From: Bog-473 sp963800725
Lineage (GTDB): Bacteria > Actinomycetota > Acidimicrobiia > Acidimicrobiales > RAAP-2
Direction of reading: 5' to 3'
Length of the DNA: 64,000 nt
Assembly (NCBI GenBank): GCA_963800725.1
Contig: CAWDCE010000008.1
Coordinates: forward strand, 1-64,000
Below are positions 18,730 through 28,470 of this stretch, in pieces. The notes below the pieces were generated by a model. The model did no database searches, was not told the origin of the DNA, and saw nothing but the letters and a program-made list of their open reading frames with translations. Made by a program: the position numbers and the translations under genes. Positions within the stretch are counted from its first letter, which is position 1. Every line of letters begins with the position of its first letter.

Positions 18730-19236
18730 TCACTGAATAGAGTTCTCGAAACCTAATTTGCGGTAAAGGCTTACAGCCGGTTCATTGGTACTCGTCACAA
18801 CGAGAGAAATCTTTGGCTGATTCAATTGGTTCAGGCTGTTTGTACTGAGTTTGATTAGGTGTCCGGAGAGTCCCTTCTTTTGAAACTCGGGATGAGTGAG
18901 GGCAAATGCCAGTAAAGGCCCTGTCTTTTCAAAATCTGTTAGCACCGATACTGCGATGGCAAACGTTTCTTTGTCCTTTTGAAAGGCTATAAAGGACGCG
19001 TCGAAGATAATCGCACCATATTGTCCTTCTAAAGTTGATTCCGCTGCTGCCAGTGTTTCTTCTAAAGTTTCGCCTTCATAGTCAACTGTGCCCAGATAGC
19101 TCGCGTACATCAAGTCTCCAAGCGCCTTTCCGTCGGTTTTTTGTAGATTTCTCAAGATCAGATCCGGGACATCTGGGGGCTCTTTCAATTCAAATGGTTC
19201 AGTTTTACGTATCATCGTAAGCCTGCGGTTTTTCAT
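18730..19236 (-). CDS. GNAT-family N-acetyltransferase
   Basis: Acetyl-CoA-dependent acetyltransferase, substrate unknown. 168 residues starting after AGGAAC. Typical GNAT elements: LILRNLQKTDGKALGDLMY (N-terminal strand and helix), the pyrophosphate-binding region LTHPEFQKKGLSGHLIKLS in place of the consensus Q/RxxGxG/A, and the ending VTSTNEPAVSLYRKLGF. Downstream of fumC on the same strand but separated from it by a terminator, so independently transcribed. Confidence 0.88.
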   Translation of the reverse strand: MKNRRLTMIRKTEPFELKEPPDVPDLILRNLQKTDGKALGDLMYASYLGTVDYEGETLEETLAAAESTLEGQYGAIIFDASFIAFQKDKETFAIAVSVLTDFEKTGPLLAFALTHPEFQKKGLSGHLIKLSTNSLNQLNQPKISLVVTSTNEPAVSLYRKLGFENSIQ

Positions 19237-19318
19237 TTGTTCCTATACCGATTGTCTAGCCTTTAGTATTTACCCTTTTGCTCGGGATTTGTTTCGACAG
19301 TTTCCAGTTTCGCAAAAC

Positions 19319-19350
19319 CAAGGATCGAGCGCCTGCTCGATCCTTGAAAG
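19319..19350 (-). terminator. Terminator of fumC
   Basis: caaggatcgagc (19319-19330) pairs perfectly with gctcgatccttg (19335-19346), loop 4 nt. On the minus strand gttttg follows. It is located 72 bases past the fumC stop. Confidence 0.75.
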
Positions 19351-19417
19351 GCGGTAAACGCTGGCAAATGCTACAACTACGAATTACCAGGCAGGTGAGA
19401 AAAGGAAGCCGGAGCAC

Positions 19418-20833
19418 TCATGGTGCTGTGTCCGGTCCAATCATCTTTTCCGGCGCTAATATCGTGTCCAGTTGTTCCTGCGAAAGGCTCGTCATTCGTT
19501 TGGCTACAGCATGCACTGACTCTCCGGAATGCGCGGCTTCTTTGGCGATTCTCGCTGCTTCGTCGTAGCCGAGCACTGGCACGAGCGCCGTGGCGAGCAA
19601 AAGTCCGTTGCGAACGAGCTCGGGACCTTTGGCCGTGGCGGTAATACCTGCGATGCAGCGAGTGGCGAAGTTGTCGACGCAATTGGCGAGAATTTCGATT
19701 GACTCGAGCAAGCAATATGCAGTGATTGGCTGCATAACGTTGAGCTCGAAGTTGCCTGATTGTCCTGCAATAGTGATTGTCGCATCGTTACCGATTACGC
19801 GGGCAGCGACTTGGCAGACGGCTTCAGCTATCACCGGATTGACTTTGCCAGGCATGATCGAACTGCCAGGTTGAACCTCCGGCAGAGCAATTTCGCCGAG
19901 TCCTGCGCGCGGTCCACTGCCCAGCCAACGAACGTCGTTAGCTATTTTCATCAGAGTGACAGCAAGAACCTTGAGCACCCCGCTCATGTGAACCGCACCA
20001 TCGATAGTGCTTTGCGCCTGGAAGTGGTTCGATGTTTCTTTGACTTCAAAACCGAGTTCTTTCGAAAGGAGCAAGCAGACTTGTTGGGCGAAATCGGCTC
20101 TGGTGTTGATTCCTGTGCCAACAGCAGTGCCGCCGAGTGCCACCTCGCTCAGTCGAGAGCGCGCCTGGACGATTCCATCGAGCGCACGTTCGATCTGTCC
20201 TGCGTAGCCCTGGAACTCTTGACCGAGAGTGATGGGCGTGGCGTCCTGAAGATGTGTTCGGCCGGTTTTTATGACGTTGGCAAATTCCCTGGACTTTGCG
20301 CTCAAGTTCTCCTGTAGCCGGCAGAGCGCGGGTTGCAACTTGCTCTCTAATTCGCTGAGAGCAGCAATGTGCATGGCAGTCGGGATAACGTCATTGGATG
20401 ACTGGCCCATGTTGACGTCATCGTTCGGATGCACATCGTGACGATCGTCGCGCAATTTGCCGCGGAATTCGCGCGCTCTGGCAGCGATTACTTCGTTGGC
20501 GTTCATGTTAGTCGAAGTACCCGATCCCGTCTGAAAAACATCGACGACGAAGTGTTTTGCGAGTTTTCCTCTGGCTACTTCTCTTGCTGCACGCTTGATA
20601 GCAGTGGACTTCTCTTTGGCAAGCAGTCCGTTCTTACAGTTGACCTCAGCGGCGCTGTGTTTGATCAACGCCAGGGCGCGGATGAAGCTCGGCTGGAGGC
20701 GCATGGAGCTGATCGGAAAGTTGAGACGAGCCCTTTCGGTGCTGGCGCCGTAATACGCGCTAGAGGGCACCGACATCGCTCCCATTGAATCAGATTCAGT
20801 TCGTGTTTGTTTTGCTTTTCCTGACTTGCTCAT
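19418..20833 (-). CDS. fumC: Class II fumarate hydratase
   Basis: Iron-independent fumarase interconverting fumarate and L-malate in the citric acid cycle; homotetramer. 471 residues from MSKSGKAKQ (GGAG site), uninterrupted. Signatures: FQTGSGTSTNMNANEVIA, HPNDDVNMGQSSNDVIPTAM, KTGRTHLQDATPITLGQEF with the catalytic-site His, and the lyase signature GSSIMPGKVNP. Aspartase shares this fold, but the residues favour fumarase. The stretch ARAREFRGKLRDDRHDVHPN is slightly unusual. Confidence 0.92.
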   Translation of the reverse strand: MSKSGKAKQTRTESDSMGAMSVPSSAYYGASTERARLNFPISSMRLQPSFIRALALIKHSAAEVNCKNGLLAKEKSTAIKRAAREVARGKLAKHFVVDVFQTGSGTSTNMNANEVIAARAREFRGKLRDDRHDVHPNDDVNMGQSSNDVIPTAMHIAALSELESKLQPALCRLQENLSAKSREFANVIKTGRTHLQDATPITLGQEFQGYAGQIERALDGIVQARSRLSEVALGGTAVGTGINTRADFAQQVCLLLSKELGFEVKETSNHFQAQSTIDGAVHMSGVLKVLAVTLMKIANDVRWLGSGPRAGLGEIALPEVQPGSSIMPGKVNPVIAEAVCQVAARVIGNDATITIAGQSGNFELNVMQPITAYCLLESIEILANCVDNFATRCIAGITATAKGPELVRNGLLLATALVPVLGYDEAARIAKEAAHSGESVHAVAKRMTSLSQEQLDTILAPEKMIGPDTAP

Positions 20834-21121
20834 AGAATTGCTCCAAATTAAATCAAGAAGCGCTCTCTTAGCGCTTTGCCACGTCAAATGGTGGTGTAGG
20901 GAACGGGCTGAACTCTGTTCTTTTTGAATAACCCGAGAATCTGGAGATAGAGAATGATCTCTAAGCTACTGCTCTTAAGTGAAGCAATTCAATGCCAAGA
21001 GTCTTGAGAAGCAGAACTTTCCCCTTTTAAAGCTTTGACATAGCAGCTGACTTGACTCGAGGAGCTTACGCAAGCGGCGCTCTCTTGGCAGCTTCGAGGC
21101 GCTTCATCTGCGATACTCTGG

Positions 21122-22039
21122 GTGCGAGCGTTCGCTATGGTGTATATGCAAGAAACATCCTCAGCTGTTCGAAAATTTCGCCTCAAGCCAATGGTTCTCG
21201 CTCGCATATTCTCCGAGATGGCAGTGCTGCTTGTCTTGATAGTGTTGCCAGTGATGCTGCACTTCAGTGGGAAATTCTCTCTTGTTCCCACACCTGTTAA
21301 GGCTGTCATCTTCATTCTGAGCGGGATATCGTGCTGTATCCTGCCCTGGTTCGGTTACGTTACTTATCAGGTAAATGCCGACCAGAATGGGCTGACCGCG
21401 CTTGCTCTGTTCGTCAAACAGTCCGGCACTTGGGTCAGATCGAAGAGCTTTTCCCGGCGGTCTTCCTATAACTTCCTGCGGTACGTTGTCGAGCTCGACG
21501 AACAGAAAGAAATTACTTTTCCCGTCTTACTTTATCAATGCGATGAGTTGGTTACGATAATACGCGAACATTTGCCTGCCGGTTCCGCAGCGGGTCAAAG
21601 AAGCCCATTCAGGGCATTTCGAACTGACCCAGTTGCTTTGATCGTGCAATTCTTGCAGGCCATTGGCGGCATCGTTTTTGTCGTGATCTCTTGGATCTTT
21701 TGTTTCAGCATCACTAAGAATGCAGGAACCTCAGACACTATAACCATGGTCGCCTTCTGTGCCATCTGTTCGATTGCCATGATCTGGCGAACTGTTGTGG
21801 TCGCCCTGATGCCAAGAGTGATTCGGCTTGGTGAAACCGAGATTGCTGTGTCAACGTTGTTTTTCGAAAAGAAATACAAATGGGAAGATGTTCGCACCAT
21901 AAAAACACCGTTTCCGCTGTTGCCTGAAGGCTTTATGTTGAACGTGAAGCGTGGATCATATTTGGTTGGTGCCGGTATGGATTCAGCCGACGAATTGCAA
22001 GACACAATACGAGCCAAAATTTCAACGAAAAAATCGTAA
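21122..22039 (+). CDS. Membrane protein with four predicted helices
   Basis: Not recognised. About 300 residues; GTG at 21122 or ATG at 21137/21143 could start it. Two hydrophobic pairs, MAVLLVLIVLPVMLHF with AVIFILSGISCCILPWFGYV, and later IVQFLQAIGGIVFVVISWIF with TITMVAFCAICSIAMIW, each followed by a soluble beta-rich segment (VVELDEQKEITFPVLLYQ; RLGETEIAVSTLFFEKKYKW). The second resembles bacterial PH-like domains that follow helix pairs. The gene converges with the Nudix gene and stops 7 bases from it. Confidence 0.65.
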   Translation: MRAFAMVYMQETSSAVRKFRLKPMVLARIFSEMAVLLVLIVLPVMLHFSGKFSLVPTPVKAVIFILSGISCCILPWFGYVTYQVNADQNGLTALALFVKQSGTWVRSKSFSRRSSYNFLRYVVELDEQKEITFPVLLYQCDELVTIIREHLPAGSAAGQRSPFRAFRTDPVALIVQFLQAIGGIVFVVISWIFCFSITKNAGTSDTITMVAFCAICSIAMIWRTVVVALMPRVIRLGETEIAVSTLFFEKKYKWEDVRTIKTPFPLLPEGFMLNVKRGSYLVGAGMDSADELQDTIRAKISTKKS

Positions 22040-22046
22040 TCGTGGG

Positions 22047-22584
22047 CTATTTTGCCGCAGCGAAAGAACCAGCAAAATAATCGGCGATCATTTTACGGTG
22101 AAGCTCGAATGCGACGTTTTGCGGAAGAGTGTCTCTGTTAAAGACCCGCCTCGCTGGCGTCATCGCCAGGCACCAAATTGCCGCCTGTCTTGCGGGCTAG
22201 ATACATCAGAATAATCACGTTGATAGAATGCCCGGGCGCAAACGCTCCAAGCAGTTTGTCGACTTCAACAATCAAACCGGTCTCTTCTTCGACTTCCCGG
22301 ATCGCAGATTCATGGGGTGTTTCTAATGCTTCGATGAAGCCGCCAGGCAAGCACCAGTCGCCAACATAAGGTTCAAATTTGCGCTTTACCAGGACCAACC
22401 CGTCATCAATAGGGATTAGTGTCGCGGTGACCGGCTTGGGATTATCCCAGTGAACGAAATCGCACTGAATGCAGACCACACGGTCACGGCCACCGATTGC
22501 GGTGACCTTCAAACTGCTTGCACAGAGAGGGCAGCTGATCAACGTACCGTATCCAACCCTGGGTGTTATCACGGATTGTAACAA
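22047..22584 (-). CDS. Nudix hydrolase with N-terminal zinc ribbon, one frame break
   Basis: Hydrolyses a nucleoside diphosphate linked to another moiety, possibly NADH or a sugar nucleotide. A zinc ribbon CPLC...CIQC near residues 18-42 is followed by the Nudix box GFIEALETPHESAIREVEEE-TGL (Gx5Ex7REUxEExGU, complete). The frame breaks near 22140 after GDDASEA; the adjoining frame continues RVFNRDTLPQNVAFELHRK to a stop at 22047, the usual end of the domain. About 178 residues in all. Start uncertain (TTG 22584 or GTG 22569) with no clear ribosome site. Confidence 0.88.
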
Positions 22585-22954
22585 GTCAAGAAGGGGAGAT
22601 GTCTTCCAAATTTTGGCCGATATTCATATTGAAGCAGATTGTGGGATTTAAAACTCGCTCGATAAAGCCTGCATTAACGAGGCTTTTCAGATCATGTAGC
22701 AAAGTGCTAATGATCAAGCTGGCTGATAAAGAAACAATTCACATATAAAAGTCTGATAACGGGCGGATATGGCATACATAGCCTAAATGCGGCTGTTAAT
22801 ATGTCCGCACATGGGACGACTCGTGTCGTCCGCGTTGCTTGCTTTCATTTCACACACCACGGTCGAATTCGAAGCATGCGGCGTTCAACAATCACAGTGA
22901 GAAAAAGTCGTTTCGACTGAAGATTTTCCTCGAAAGAGGCTAGTAGGAGTCAGT
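22585..22954. other. Intergenic with a short palindrome
   Basis: 370 bases without a credible gene. gacgactcgtgtcgtc (about 22816-22831) forms a short hairpin; otherwise nothing identified. Confidence 0.45.
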
Positions 22955-23155
22955 ATGAGTCTGGAGTCCCGTGGTAGTCGCGCTCGTCAATCGTCCGAAC
23001 AAGCCAAAGATAACGATCGAAACAGAAGCGATGAACCGCAAAATATGCGGCAATCTGGTCATGCATCATTAGTGGATAACTGCCGTAAAGGCGCCTGCGA
23101 AGTGATTTGGAAGCCGTTAGCGCCTCAGCCTGTTGCTAAAGTTTCCGGACAATGA
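22955..23155 (+). CDS. Small hydrophilic protein, 66 aa
   Basis: Not recognised. AGGAG 7 bases before the ATG and an intrinsic terminator 33 bases after the stop support a real gene. Very polar and probably disordered: MSLESRGSRARQSSEQAKDN, with Cys in NCRKGACEVIW. No signal peptide. Confidence 0.55.
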   Translation: MSLESRGSRARQSSEQAKDNDRNRSDEPQNMRQSGHASLVDNCRKGACEVIWKPLAPQPVAKVSGQ

Positions 23156-23187
23156 CCAATTACTAATAACATCTAGAATTTTCTCGC

Positions 23188-23226
23188 TCGCAACAAAGCT
23201 CGCTTTGCAGGTTCTGTTGCGATTTT
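23188..23226 (+). terminator. Terminator of the 66-aa gene
   Basis: tcgcaaca (23188-23195) pairs with tgttgcga (23215-23222), with an inner aaagc...gcttt-like helix, followed by tttttc. Confidence 0.7.
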
Positions 23227-23574
23227 TCAGTGTCGCCGGAGCGCTATTCGCCGTGGTTAGCACCGCTCTCGGAGGTGCTTGCGCCGGATGAGTAGTTTTC
23301 TACATTACATTTGTTGATCGCCGCTCGTTCCTTTGACTATAGTGCGGGCGTCAACTTTTAAATCCCGTTACTTAGAGATATCCATCAAGCCCAGCAAGGT
23401 ACTCAATTGAGTTCGTAGCCGTAGAACCTATGGTTCTGCTTGGATGTCTTGTCGGGGAAGTTCTGAATTTGCCAGCCTTTGGCTGTGCAGTCGTGACGGT
23501 CGCATCGATCTGCAATTCGGCAGGTGATGCTTGAAGCGCATAGCGCTTAGCTATTGAACAATAGAGGAACAGAT
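23227..23574. other. Intergenic upstream of the large membrane protein
   Basis: About 350 bases that should contain the promoter of the 676-aa gene. GAGGAA precedes that gene's ATG. No other gene seen. Confidence 0.45.
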
Positions 23575-25605
23575 ATGTTCATCTTCAAATTTCTCTTTAA
23601 CGTGGTGATCGCACTGATCTCGATACCATTCGTCGGGCCTGTCAAGCTCGCGAAATGGTTGAACAAGAAGGTCTATTCGGGATGGCGCACGTATGGAGGA
23701 TGGCAATTCGCCTGGGGTCTAGTCACCTCGGTTGCGGCTGCAATCGGCTCGTATGTGTTGCTTCGTAATGGTGGGCAGCTAGGCTTCAGCCTCTTTGGTT
23801 TTGAAAGCTGGCTTGCTAACCCGCACCCGCGCATAGCGCTTGGTGGAAGCAGCTTGGTGTTCTTTCTCACCGCTGTCTATGGCTATCCGATAGTCTGGCT
23901 CACTGTCATGCAGTGGTTTTGGCGAATTTGGAACGCTTATTACATTCGCGTCACCAAGTTTTTTGCCAGGAGCAAGTCTTCCGATGGAGTCTACGAGTCG
24001 AACGGTTATCGCTTAGCTCGGGATTCCACGAGGTTCTTGCGCTTCCTGCCGTTCTCTCAGAAGCTGTGGGACCTGCTCGTAAAAGAGCAAGATGATTCTG
24101 TCGTGCTCGGCATAGAGAGCATTGTTGTCGGCGCCGGAATGGCATGGTCAGCTTGGCTTGCTGCGCACGCTGTCTATCTCTTCGCTCACGCTGTGGTGCC
24201 GAATACGGTGCTCGGTGCTCTGGCCTCGGCTTTCGGCGCGTACATCGCGTTGATTGTTTTCGGCATGGTCGTTTATCCCCTGGTTCGGCTGCTTCACTCG
24301 GGCAAGGCTTATGCTCTAGGCATCTTCGCCAGTCTTGCTGCCGCGTACGCCGTTTGGACATTCGTTGTTCCAATGCTGGGTACAGGTTTTATCGAGCACT
24401 GGCTGACGCCGGTTGCCGCTCTTTGGCTTGTGTTCGCTTACCTCTTCCCGCTCGTTACTCTGCTCTTCAGTAACGGTCTTTTGAAGCGCCTGTACAAGCG
24501 CATCGAGCCAATCTTCAACAGTGTGTACGACGACAAGAACTCCGGCTTCCGTCATCTCATTCAGCAGTTCATCACCTTAGCGGGTGTCGGCGCGGTTGGC
24601 TTCGGCTGGTGGTGGTTCTTCACTGTAGCCCATATGCCTGTCTGGCTCGGAACCGCTTGGTTAGCCCTGCTGCCGGTGGCGGTTTTCGCGACTTACAGCT
24701 TGCTCGGTGAAGCGCTAGACTGGACTGGCGGTAACTACTTCACCGGTGGTATCGCAGCTCTGGCCGCGGCGGGGAAAACCTTCCTGACCATTGGTGCGAC
24801 CGGTTGGGTGCACGTGGTGGCAATCAGCATTCCTGCTTCAGTCTTCGCTTTGCTCGCTTCGTTCTTCCTTGTCTATCCGATTATCTACTGGGTGCTGCGC
24901 TGGGCGTTCACGCTGCCCGTGATCGGCGTTCTGACGAACGGTGCCGGTGAGTTCATGCACTCGCTGCATCAATTTGTCTGGAGACGTTTCGAAGACCTCT
25001 CACGCGCTTGTGGGCGCGTCTACGCATCGGCTTACGCAAATCAGAGCGACTTCCGCAAACTTGCGAACCATGTCGCCAACATCATTGTGGCCGGAGCTCT
25101 TGCCTACGCTATGTTCGTAGGTGCGAGCAGCTCCGGATACGGTATGTTGGTTGACGGTTTGACTTCGTTTGTGGTTTTCACTCTTGCCTATCTTCTTGGC
25201 AAGAAGCTCATCTTCCGCGACAAGGTGCAACAGGCTAGCGGTGGAACTGCCCTTGTCCTCGCTATCGGATTTGGTGCTAGTGTGCAAGTGGCGACTCCAT
25301 TCGGTCTGTGGTTCGCTGTGCCGGCTTCGATCGCCTTCGGCGCTCTGATCTACGGACTTGCGATACCGCTTATCTACGTCGCATTGCGAAGTGCTCTGGA
25401 TCCCTGGTTCACAAATCTCGCTCTGCCTGTATTCGACGCAATCTATGCGGCGATTTCTCAGCAGTTCGGTTTCGTGATCACGGCGATCGAGTGGATCTTC
25501 AACTTCCTCAAGCCGTTCTTCGATTTGGTCGTTCATGCCTTTGCCTTCGGGTGGGGTCTGTTGGCTGATGCTTGGAGCAACGTGTTTGGTGGAAAGACGC
25601 GCTGA
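23575..25605 (+). CDS. Large polytopic membrane protein, 676 aa
   Basis: Not recognised. Start at 23575 (MFIFKFLFNVVIALISIP) after GAGGAA. Around 14-16 hydrophobic segments run through the whole length, separated by short basic or aromatic loops, many rich in Trp, Phe, Tyr and Ala (VGFGWWWFFTVAHMPVWLG). Several segments share the pattern 'small-residue helix, FxAYxA' (ALASAFGAYIALIVFGMVVY; IFASLAAAYAVWTFVVPMLG), hinting at internal duplication. No conserved transporter motif, cofactor ligand or signal peptide. A lineage-specific envelope protein is the best guess. Confidence 0.7.
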   Translation: MFIFKFLFNVVIALISIPFVGPVKLAKWLNKKVYSGWRTYGGWQFAWGLVTSVAAAIGSYVLLRNGGQLGFSLFGFESWLANPHPRIALGGSSLVFFLTAVYGYPIVWLTVMQWFWRIWNAYYIRVTKFFARSKSSDGVYESNGYRLARDSTRFLRFLPFSQKLWDLLVKEQDDSVVLGIESIVVGAGMAWSAWLAAHAVYLFAHAVVPNTVLGALASAFGAYIALIVFGMVVYPLVRLLHSGKAYALGIFASLAAAYAVWTFVVPMLGTGFIEHWLTPVAALWLVFAYLFPLVTLLFSNGLLKRLYKRIEPIFNSVYDDKNSGFRHLIQQFITLAGVGAVGFGWWWFFTVAHMPVWLGTAWLALLPVAVFATYSLLGEALDWTGGNYFTGGIAALAAAGKTFLTIGATGWVHVVAISIPASVFALLASFFLVYPIIYWVLRWAFTLPVIGVLTNGAGEFMHSLHQFVWRRFEDLSRACGRVYASAYANQSDFRKLANHVANIIVAGALAYAMFVGASSSGYGMLVDGLTSFVVFTLAYLLGKKLIFRDKVQQASGGTALVLAIGFGASVQVATPFGLWFAVPASIAFGALIYGLAIPLIYVALRSALDPWFTNLALPVFDAIYAAISQQFGFVITAIEWIFNFLKPFFDLVVHAFAFGWGLLADAWSNVFGGKTR

Positions 25606-25627
25606 GTCTTGAGACGATCAACTCAAT

Positions 25628-25668
25628 CTGCTGCCGGAACCTCAAAACCGGCAGCAGACCTCACTTTT
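25628..25668 (+). terminator. Terminator of the large membrane protein gene
   Basis: ctgctgccgg (25628-25637) pairs perfectly with ccggcagcag (25648-25657), followed by acctcactttta; 22 bases past the stop. Confidence 0.75.
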
Positions 25669-25791
25669 AGAATTAGCGCGCCGCCCTCTTTTTGTCTTTT
25701 TTGTTGCAACTATAATGCGTAGTGACAGCAGGGCTTGAAAAAATGAGGCTGGGCTATGATACCGCTTGTAGTGGCATTCGTGGTAAAAGAT

Positions 25792-25835
25792 AACGCTTGA
25801 GAAACTGAGCGAAGTGCGCTCGCTTCCCAAGCGTT
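25792..25835 (-). terminator. Nested hairpin ending the minus-strand block
   Basis: aacgcttg (25792-25799) pairs with caagcgtt (25828-25835) and encloses gagcg/cgctc. On the minus strand atctttt follows, so it probably terminates the three-gene block to its right. Confidence 0.55.
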
Positions 25836-25927
25836 CGTCGGGTCACTCGTGGCGGCTAGTCGCGTGACCGTCAGTAAAAACTTGCCAACGGTGGTGGAGG
25901 TAGCCTTAGTCGGCTACAACGCACCAC

Positions 25928-26488
25928 TCATTGCCGTAAGCGCCGATATCCTTCGCCTTCGCGCGGGATCTCGTCCGCCGTCCACTTCTCCGCCTCGCGG
26001 TTGCCACCAGCGAGATTGTGGACGAACCTCGTTGCGGTCAAAGGGGGCTTCGGACCGGCGGATGCCAGCACGGCGACGATCACATGCGTCGCGTCCGAGG
26101 CGCCGACACGAGCCGCCTCCTCCGGCTCCTTCGCAACGTCGGGATCCTGCAGGTAGGCTTGCTTCGTGTAGATGATAGAGGCTACCGTCTCGACTTTGGC
26201 GGCTTTTCTCTCCTGAGAAATGCACCTACTCGGCCTCGGTGCACACCGATCACGTAGTCTGCCGGGTCGGCGGTGCGCCGGCCAGACACCTGCCGACACG
26301 CTGGTGCAAGCCGCCTCGGGCAGGGTGATAAATCCCTGACCAGGCACGCGATCCGCATTGAAGTCGTGCTCAGCGACTGCTTTGCCGAGGAAGCCCAGGA
26401 ACTCATCGGCGTTCAGGACCTTGGTCCCGATTGTATGAGTTTTGAAGGCCGTGAGGATGTTGGCGACGATAAACTTCGGGTTGGACAT
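25928..26488 (-). CDS. Hypothetical protein, frame breaks, G+C-rich block gene 1
   Basis: Not recognised; about 187 residues. GGAG precedes the start at 26488 (MSNPKFIVANILTAFKTHTI). The frame shifts near 26300 and returns near 26200; between them the other frame reads VSGRRTADPADYVIGVHRGR then VGAFLRREK, which joins KAAKVETVASIIYTKQAYL. The C-terminal part VGASDATHVIVAVLASAGPK and TRFVHNLAGGNREAEKWTA looks like a folded alpha/beta domain. No motif identified. Confidence 0.5.
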   Translation of the reverse strand: MSNPKFIVANILTAFKTHTIGTKVLNADEFLGFLGKAVAEHDFNADRVPGQGFITLPEAACTSVSAGVWPAHRRPGRLRDRCAPRPSRCISQERKAAKVETVASIIYTKQAYLQDPDVAKEPEEAARVGASDATHVIVAVLASAGPKPPLTATRFVHNLAGGNREAEKWTADEIPREGEGYRRLRQ

Positions 26489-26555
26489 AGGCTGCTCCAG
26501 CGGCTCAGATAAGAAGTGAGGTCGCAATGACCTCGCCTCTGCGAATTCCAGTTCT

Positions 26556-27365
26556 TCAGGCCGCTTTGCGAAAAGACGGGCGCTCGTTCTGTGCCCGCTC
26601 GATGAAGCGCCTTCCCTGTTTGCACTGTTCACGCAGTTCGCAGGCAAAGCAGTGATTTCCGGACCTCCGCGGCACGACTTGACCGTGTTCTCGTTTGGCT
26701 TTCCCAGCCTCCTCCAGTTCGCGAGTGTGTCGCGCGCTTTTCGAGCAGCTCCGAAGCTTCGAGAATGTCGAGCCATTCCTCGTGCGTGTTCACCTCCTCG
26801 ATCGCCTCAAGGACGAGTTTGATGCGCGTGCGCTCCTCGCCATGGTTTTTTAGGAGCAACAGAAAGACCAGCCCGAACATTCGCGCGGTCAACTTGTGCC
26901 GGTCGCGAATTTTAGGCGGGAATTTGAAGTCGTAATCTGCAGGTATTCACCGGAGGCATCAAGAGGAGCTTCGTAGCGATCGGGCTGAGCGAAAATCTTC
27001 CAGCCTGTGCGACGCTCCACGACCGAAACCGTCTGTTCACGCTGCACGAATCTCCCTTCGCGCTCGCGCCGGGCTTGCATACGTTGGCGCTGCGCTTCCC
27101 TTTGTCCAGCACCGCCTGCAGTTCCTCTTCGGTCGCGTCGGGCGTTTCCGCGTTGAGCGACTTTTTTCACTTCGTCAGTGGCCTTACCGGCGGCAAATGC
27201 GTGCGCGGCTAAGCCCAGAAGGGTGACCCGCTTTCGCCCAGCGCTGCGGCTTCGTCTTGCTTCGCGGAAGGTAGCATCGTCCAACAGCACGCTGTGGAGG
27301 CAACCCATCGCCTGCACCAGTTGACCGACGCTGATCGTACGCTCGTCCAAATTAACCGGAATCAT
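26556..27365 (-). CDS. Hypothetical protein with Cys motif, frame breaks, G+C-rich block gene 2
   Basis: Not recognised; about 270 residues after joining frames. GGAG lies 6 bases before the ATG at 27365 (MIPVNLDERTISVGQLVQAM). A central Arg/Gln-rich helical stretch, then DYDFKFPPKIRDRHKLTARM in a second frame (shift near 26930), LVLEAIEEVNTHEEWLDILE, and finally a third frame (from about 26720) ending CFACELREQCKQGRRFIERA. The CxxC-x5-C set may bind metal. It lies 67 bases upstream of gene 1 on the same strand; probably one operon. Confidence 0.5.
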
Positions 27366-27497
27366 GGCAAACTCCATTGTCTTGCCTGCCAGAATTATTC
27401 CCCAGTTAGCCCCCGTTCTCGGGTTAACCAGCACCGGAATCGCACCGGCCCCCACCAGAAGATGGCTCTCGATTGGAGATCGTATCGGATGTTACGA

Positions 27498-27520
27498 GAC
27501 CGACAGGCAAACCGTCGGTC
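27498..27520. repeat. Inverted repeat between block genes 2 and 3
   Basis: gaccgac (27498-27504) and gtcggtc (27514-27520), loop aggcaaacc. Possible weak terminator for gene 3; no T run. Confidence 0.4.
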
Positions 27521-27572
27521 CCATTTGGCCTTTCAATCAATCTCGATGGGAGCTTTTGGTCCTGAATCGATA

Positions 27573-28023
27573 CTAGAGCGACCTGCGTCCGCGCCGGTTC
27601 GCGCTCACTCGTTCGATTTCAGTGACGCGCACCTGCCGCTTGGCGGTGACAGATGCCGCCACTGGTATCTCTTCTTCGAAATCAACGTGGACCAAAACTT
27701 CCTGCTTCTCCTTCAGCCCGATGAGCTGCAAGGTCAGAGCGCTCAAGGTTCCGTCTGTCGGCTCGGGTCGGGCAACGAAAACAGCATCGTAGACTTCGTC
27801 GTCATACTCCATGTATTGGCGCTCCGCCTTCATGAGCGTAAAAACGTAGACCGTGTTGCCGTTCATGACGATAGGCGTGATGTCTATGATGGTGCCGGTA
27901 AGCTCTGCATTTTGGTTCCTCGTGCAAGTCCGTCGCAATTAGTTGAGTTGGCGGCGTTTCTGGTAATCGTGCGAATTGTTTCCACGTTTGGGTCCATGCA
28001 CCCTGAAAGCGTGACAGAAGCAT
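27573..28023 (-). CDS. Hypothetical protein, frame break, G+C-rich block gene 3
   Basis: Not recognised; up to 150 residues. One frame gives LPETPPTQLIATDLHEEPK and changes near 27915 to AELTGTIIDITPIVMNGNTV followed by YVFTLMKAERQYMEYDDEV and later EVLVHVDFEEEIPVAASVTA. Strongly beta-patterned, like a small OB- or beta-barrel domain. The start is uncertain; 28023 is the furthest Met. Same strand and composition as the two genes below it. Confidence 0.45.
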
Positions 28024-28470
28024 CTCAACGCAGCGTCGAAGCTACGTCTCTTTTCTCTTCTGGTGGTGTGAGCAGGGTTTTTGGTTGCTTACCAGGCGGA
28101 GTCGGGGGATGATGCATGTAATAAGAGCGTACAGAAGCAGATGAGGAAAGACAATAAAGACCTCATCTTACTGGGGCTCATAGAGATCTCTACTGATAAG
28201 AAACTCAAGCTGCAGTGGGGAGAACCGGCTGCGTAGAAATACATGAAGAGACGCACAGAGCCTGGTAGATATTGCGGACGGTTCAACTCGAGGACCTTCA
28301 ACCTACAGAAGCCGATTGGATGTCTCATCGAATGAGGTTGAGGCATGAACTAAGAACGAAACTGCAGCATTCTCAAAGTCTCGTTTTAATGCCCTCGAAA
28401 TGCCATGAGCTACTGTGTCGGTCCCCATCAGTTAAACTAAGGCAGGCTTACAATTGGAGGACTCAAGGGC
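28024..28470. other. Intergenic, nothing identified
   Basis: 450 bases with no credible gene; the G+C drops back to the local background. It ends with the strong GGAGG site of the ferritin-like gene. Confidence 0.45.
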
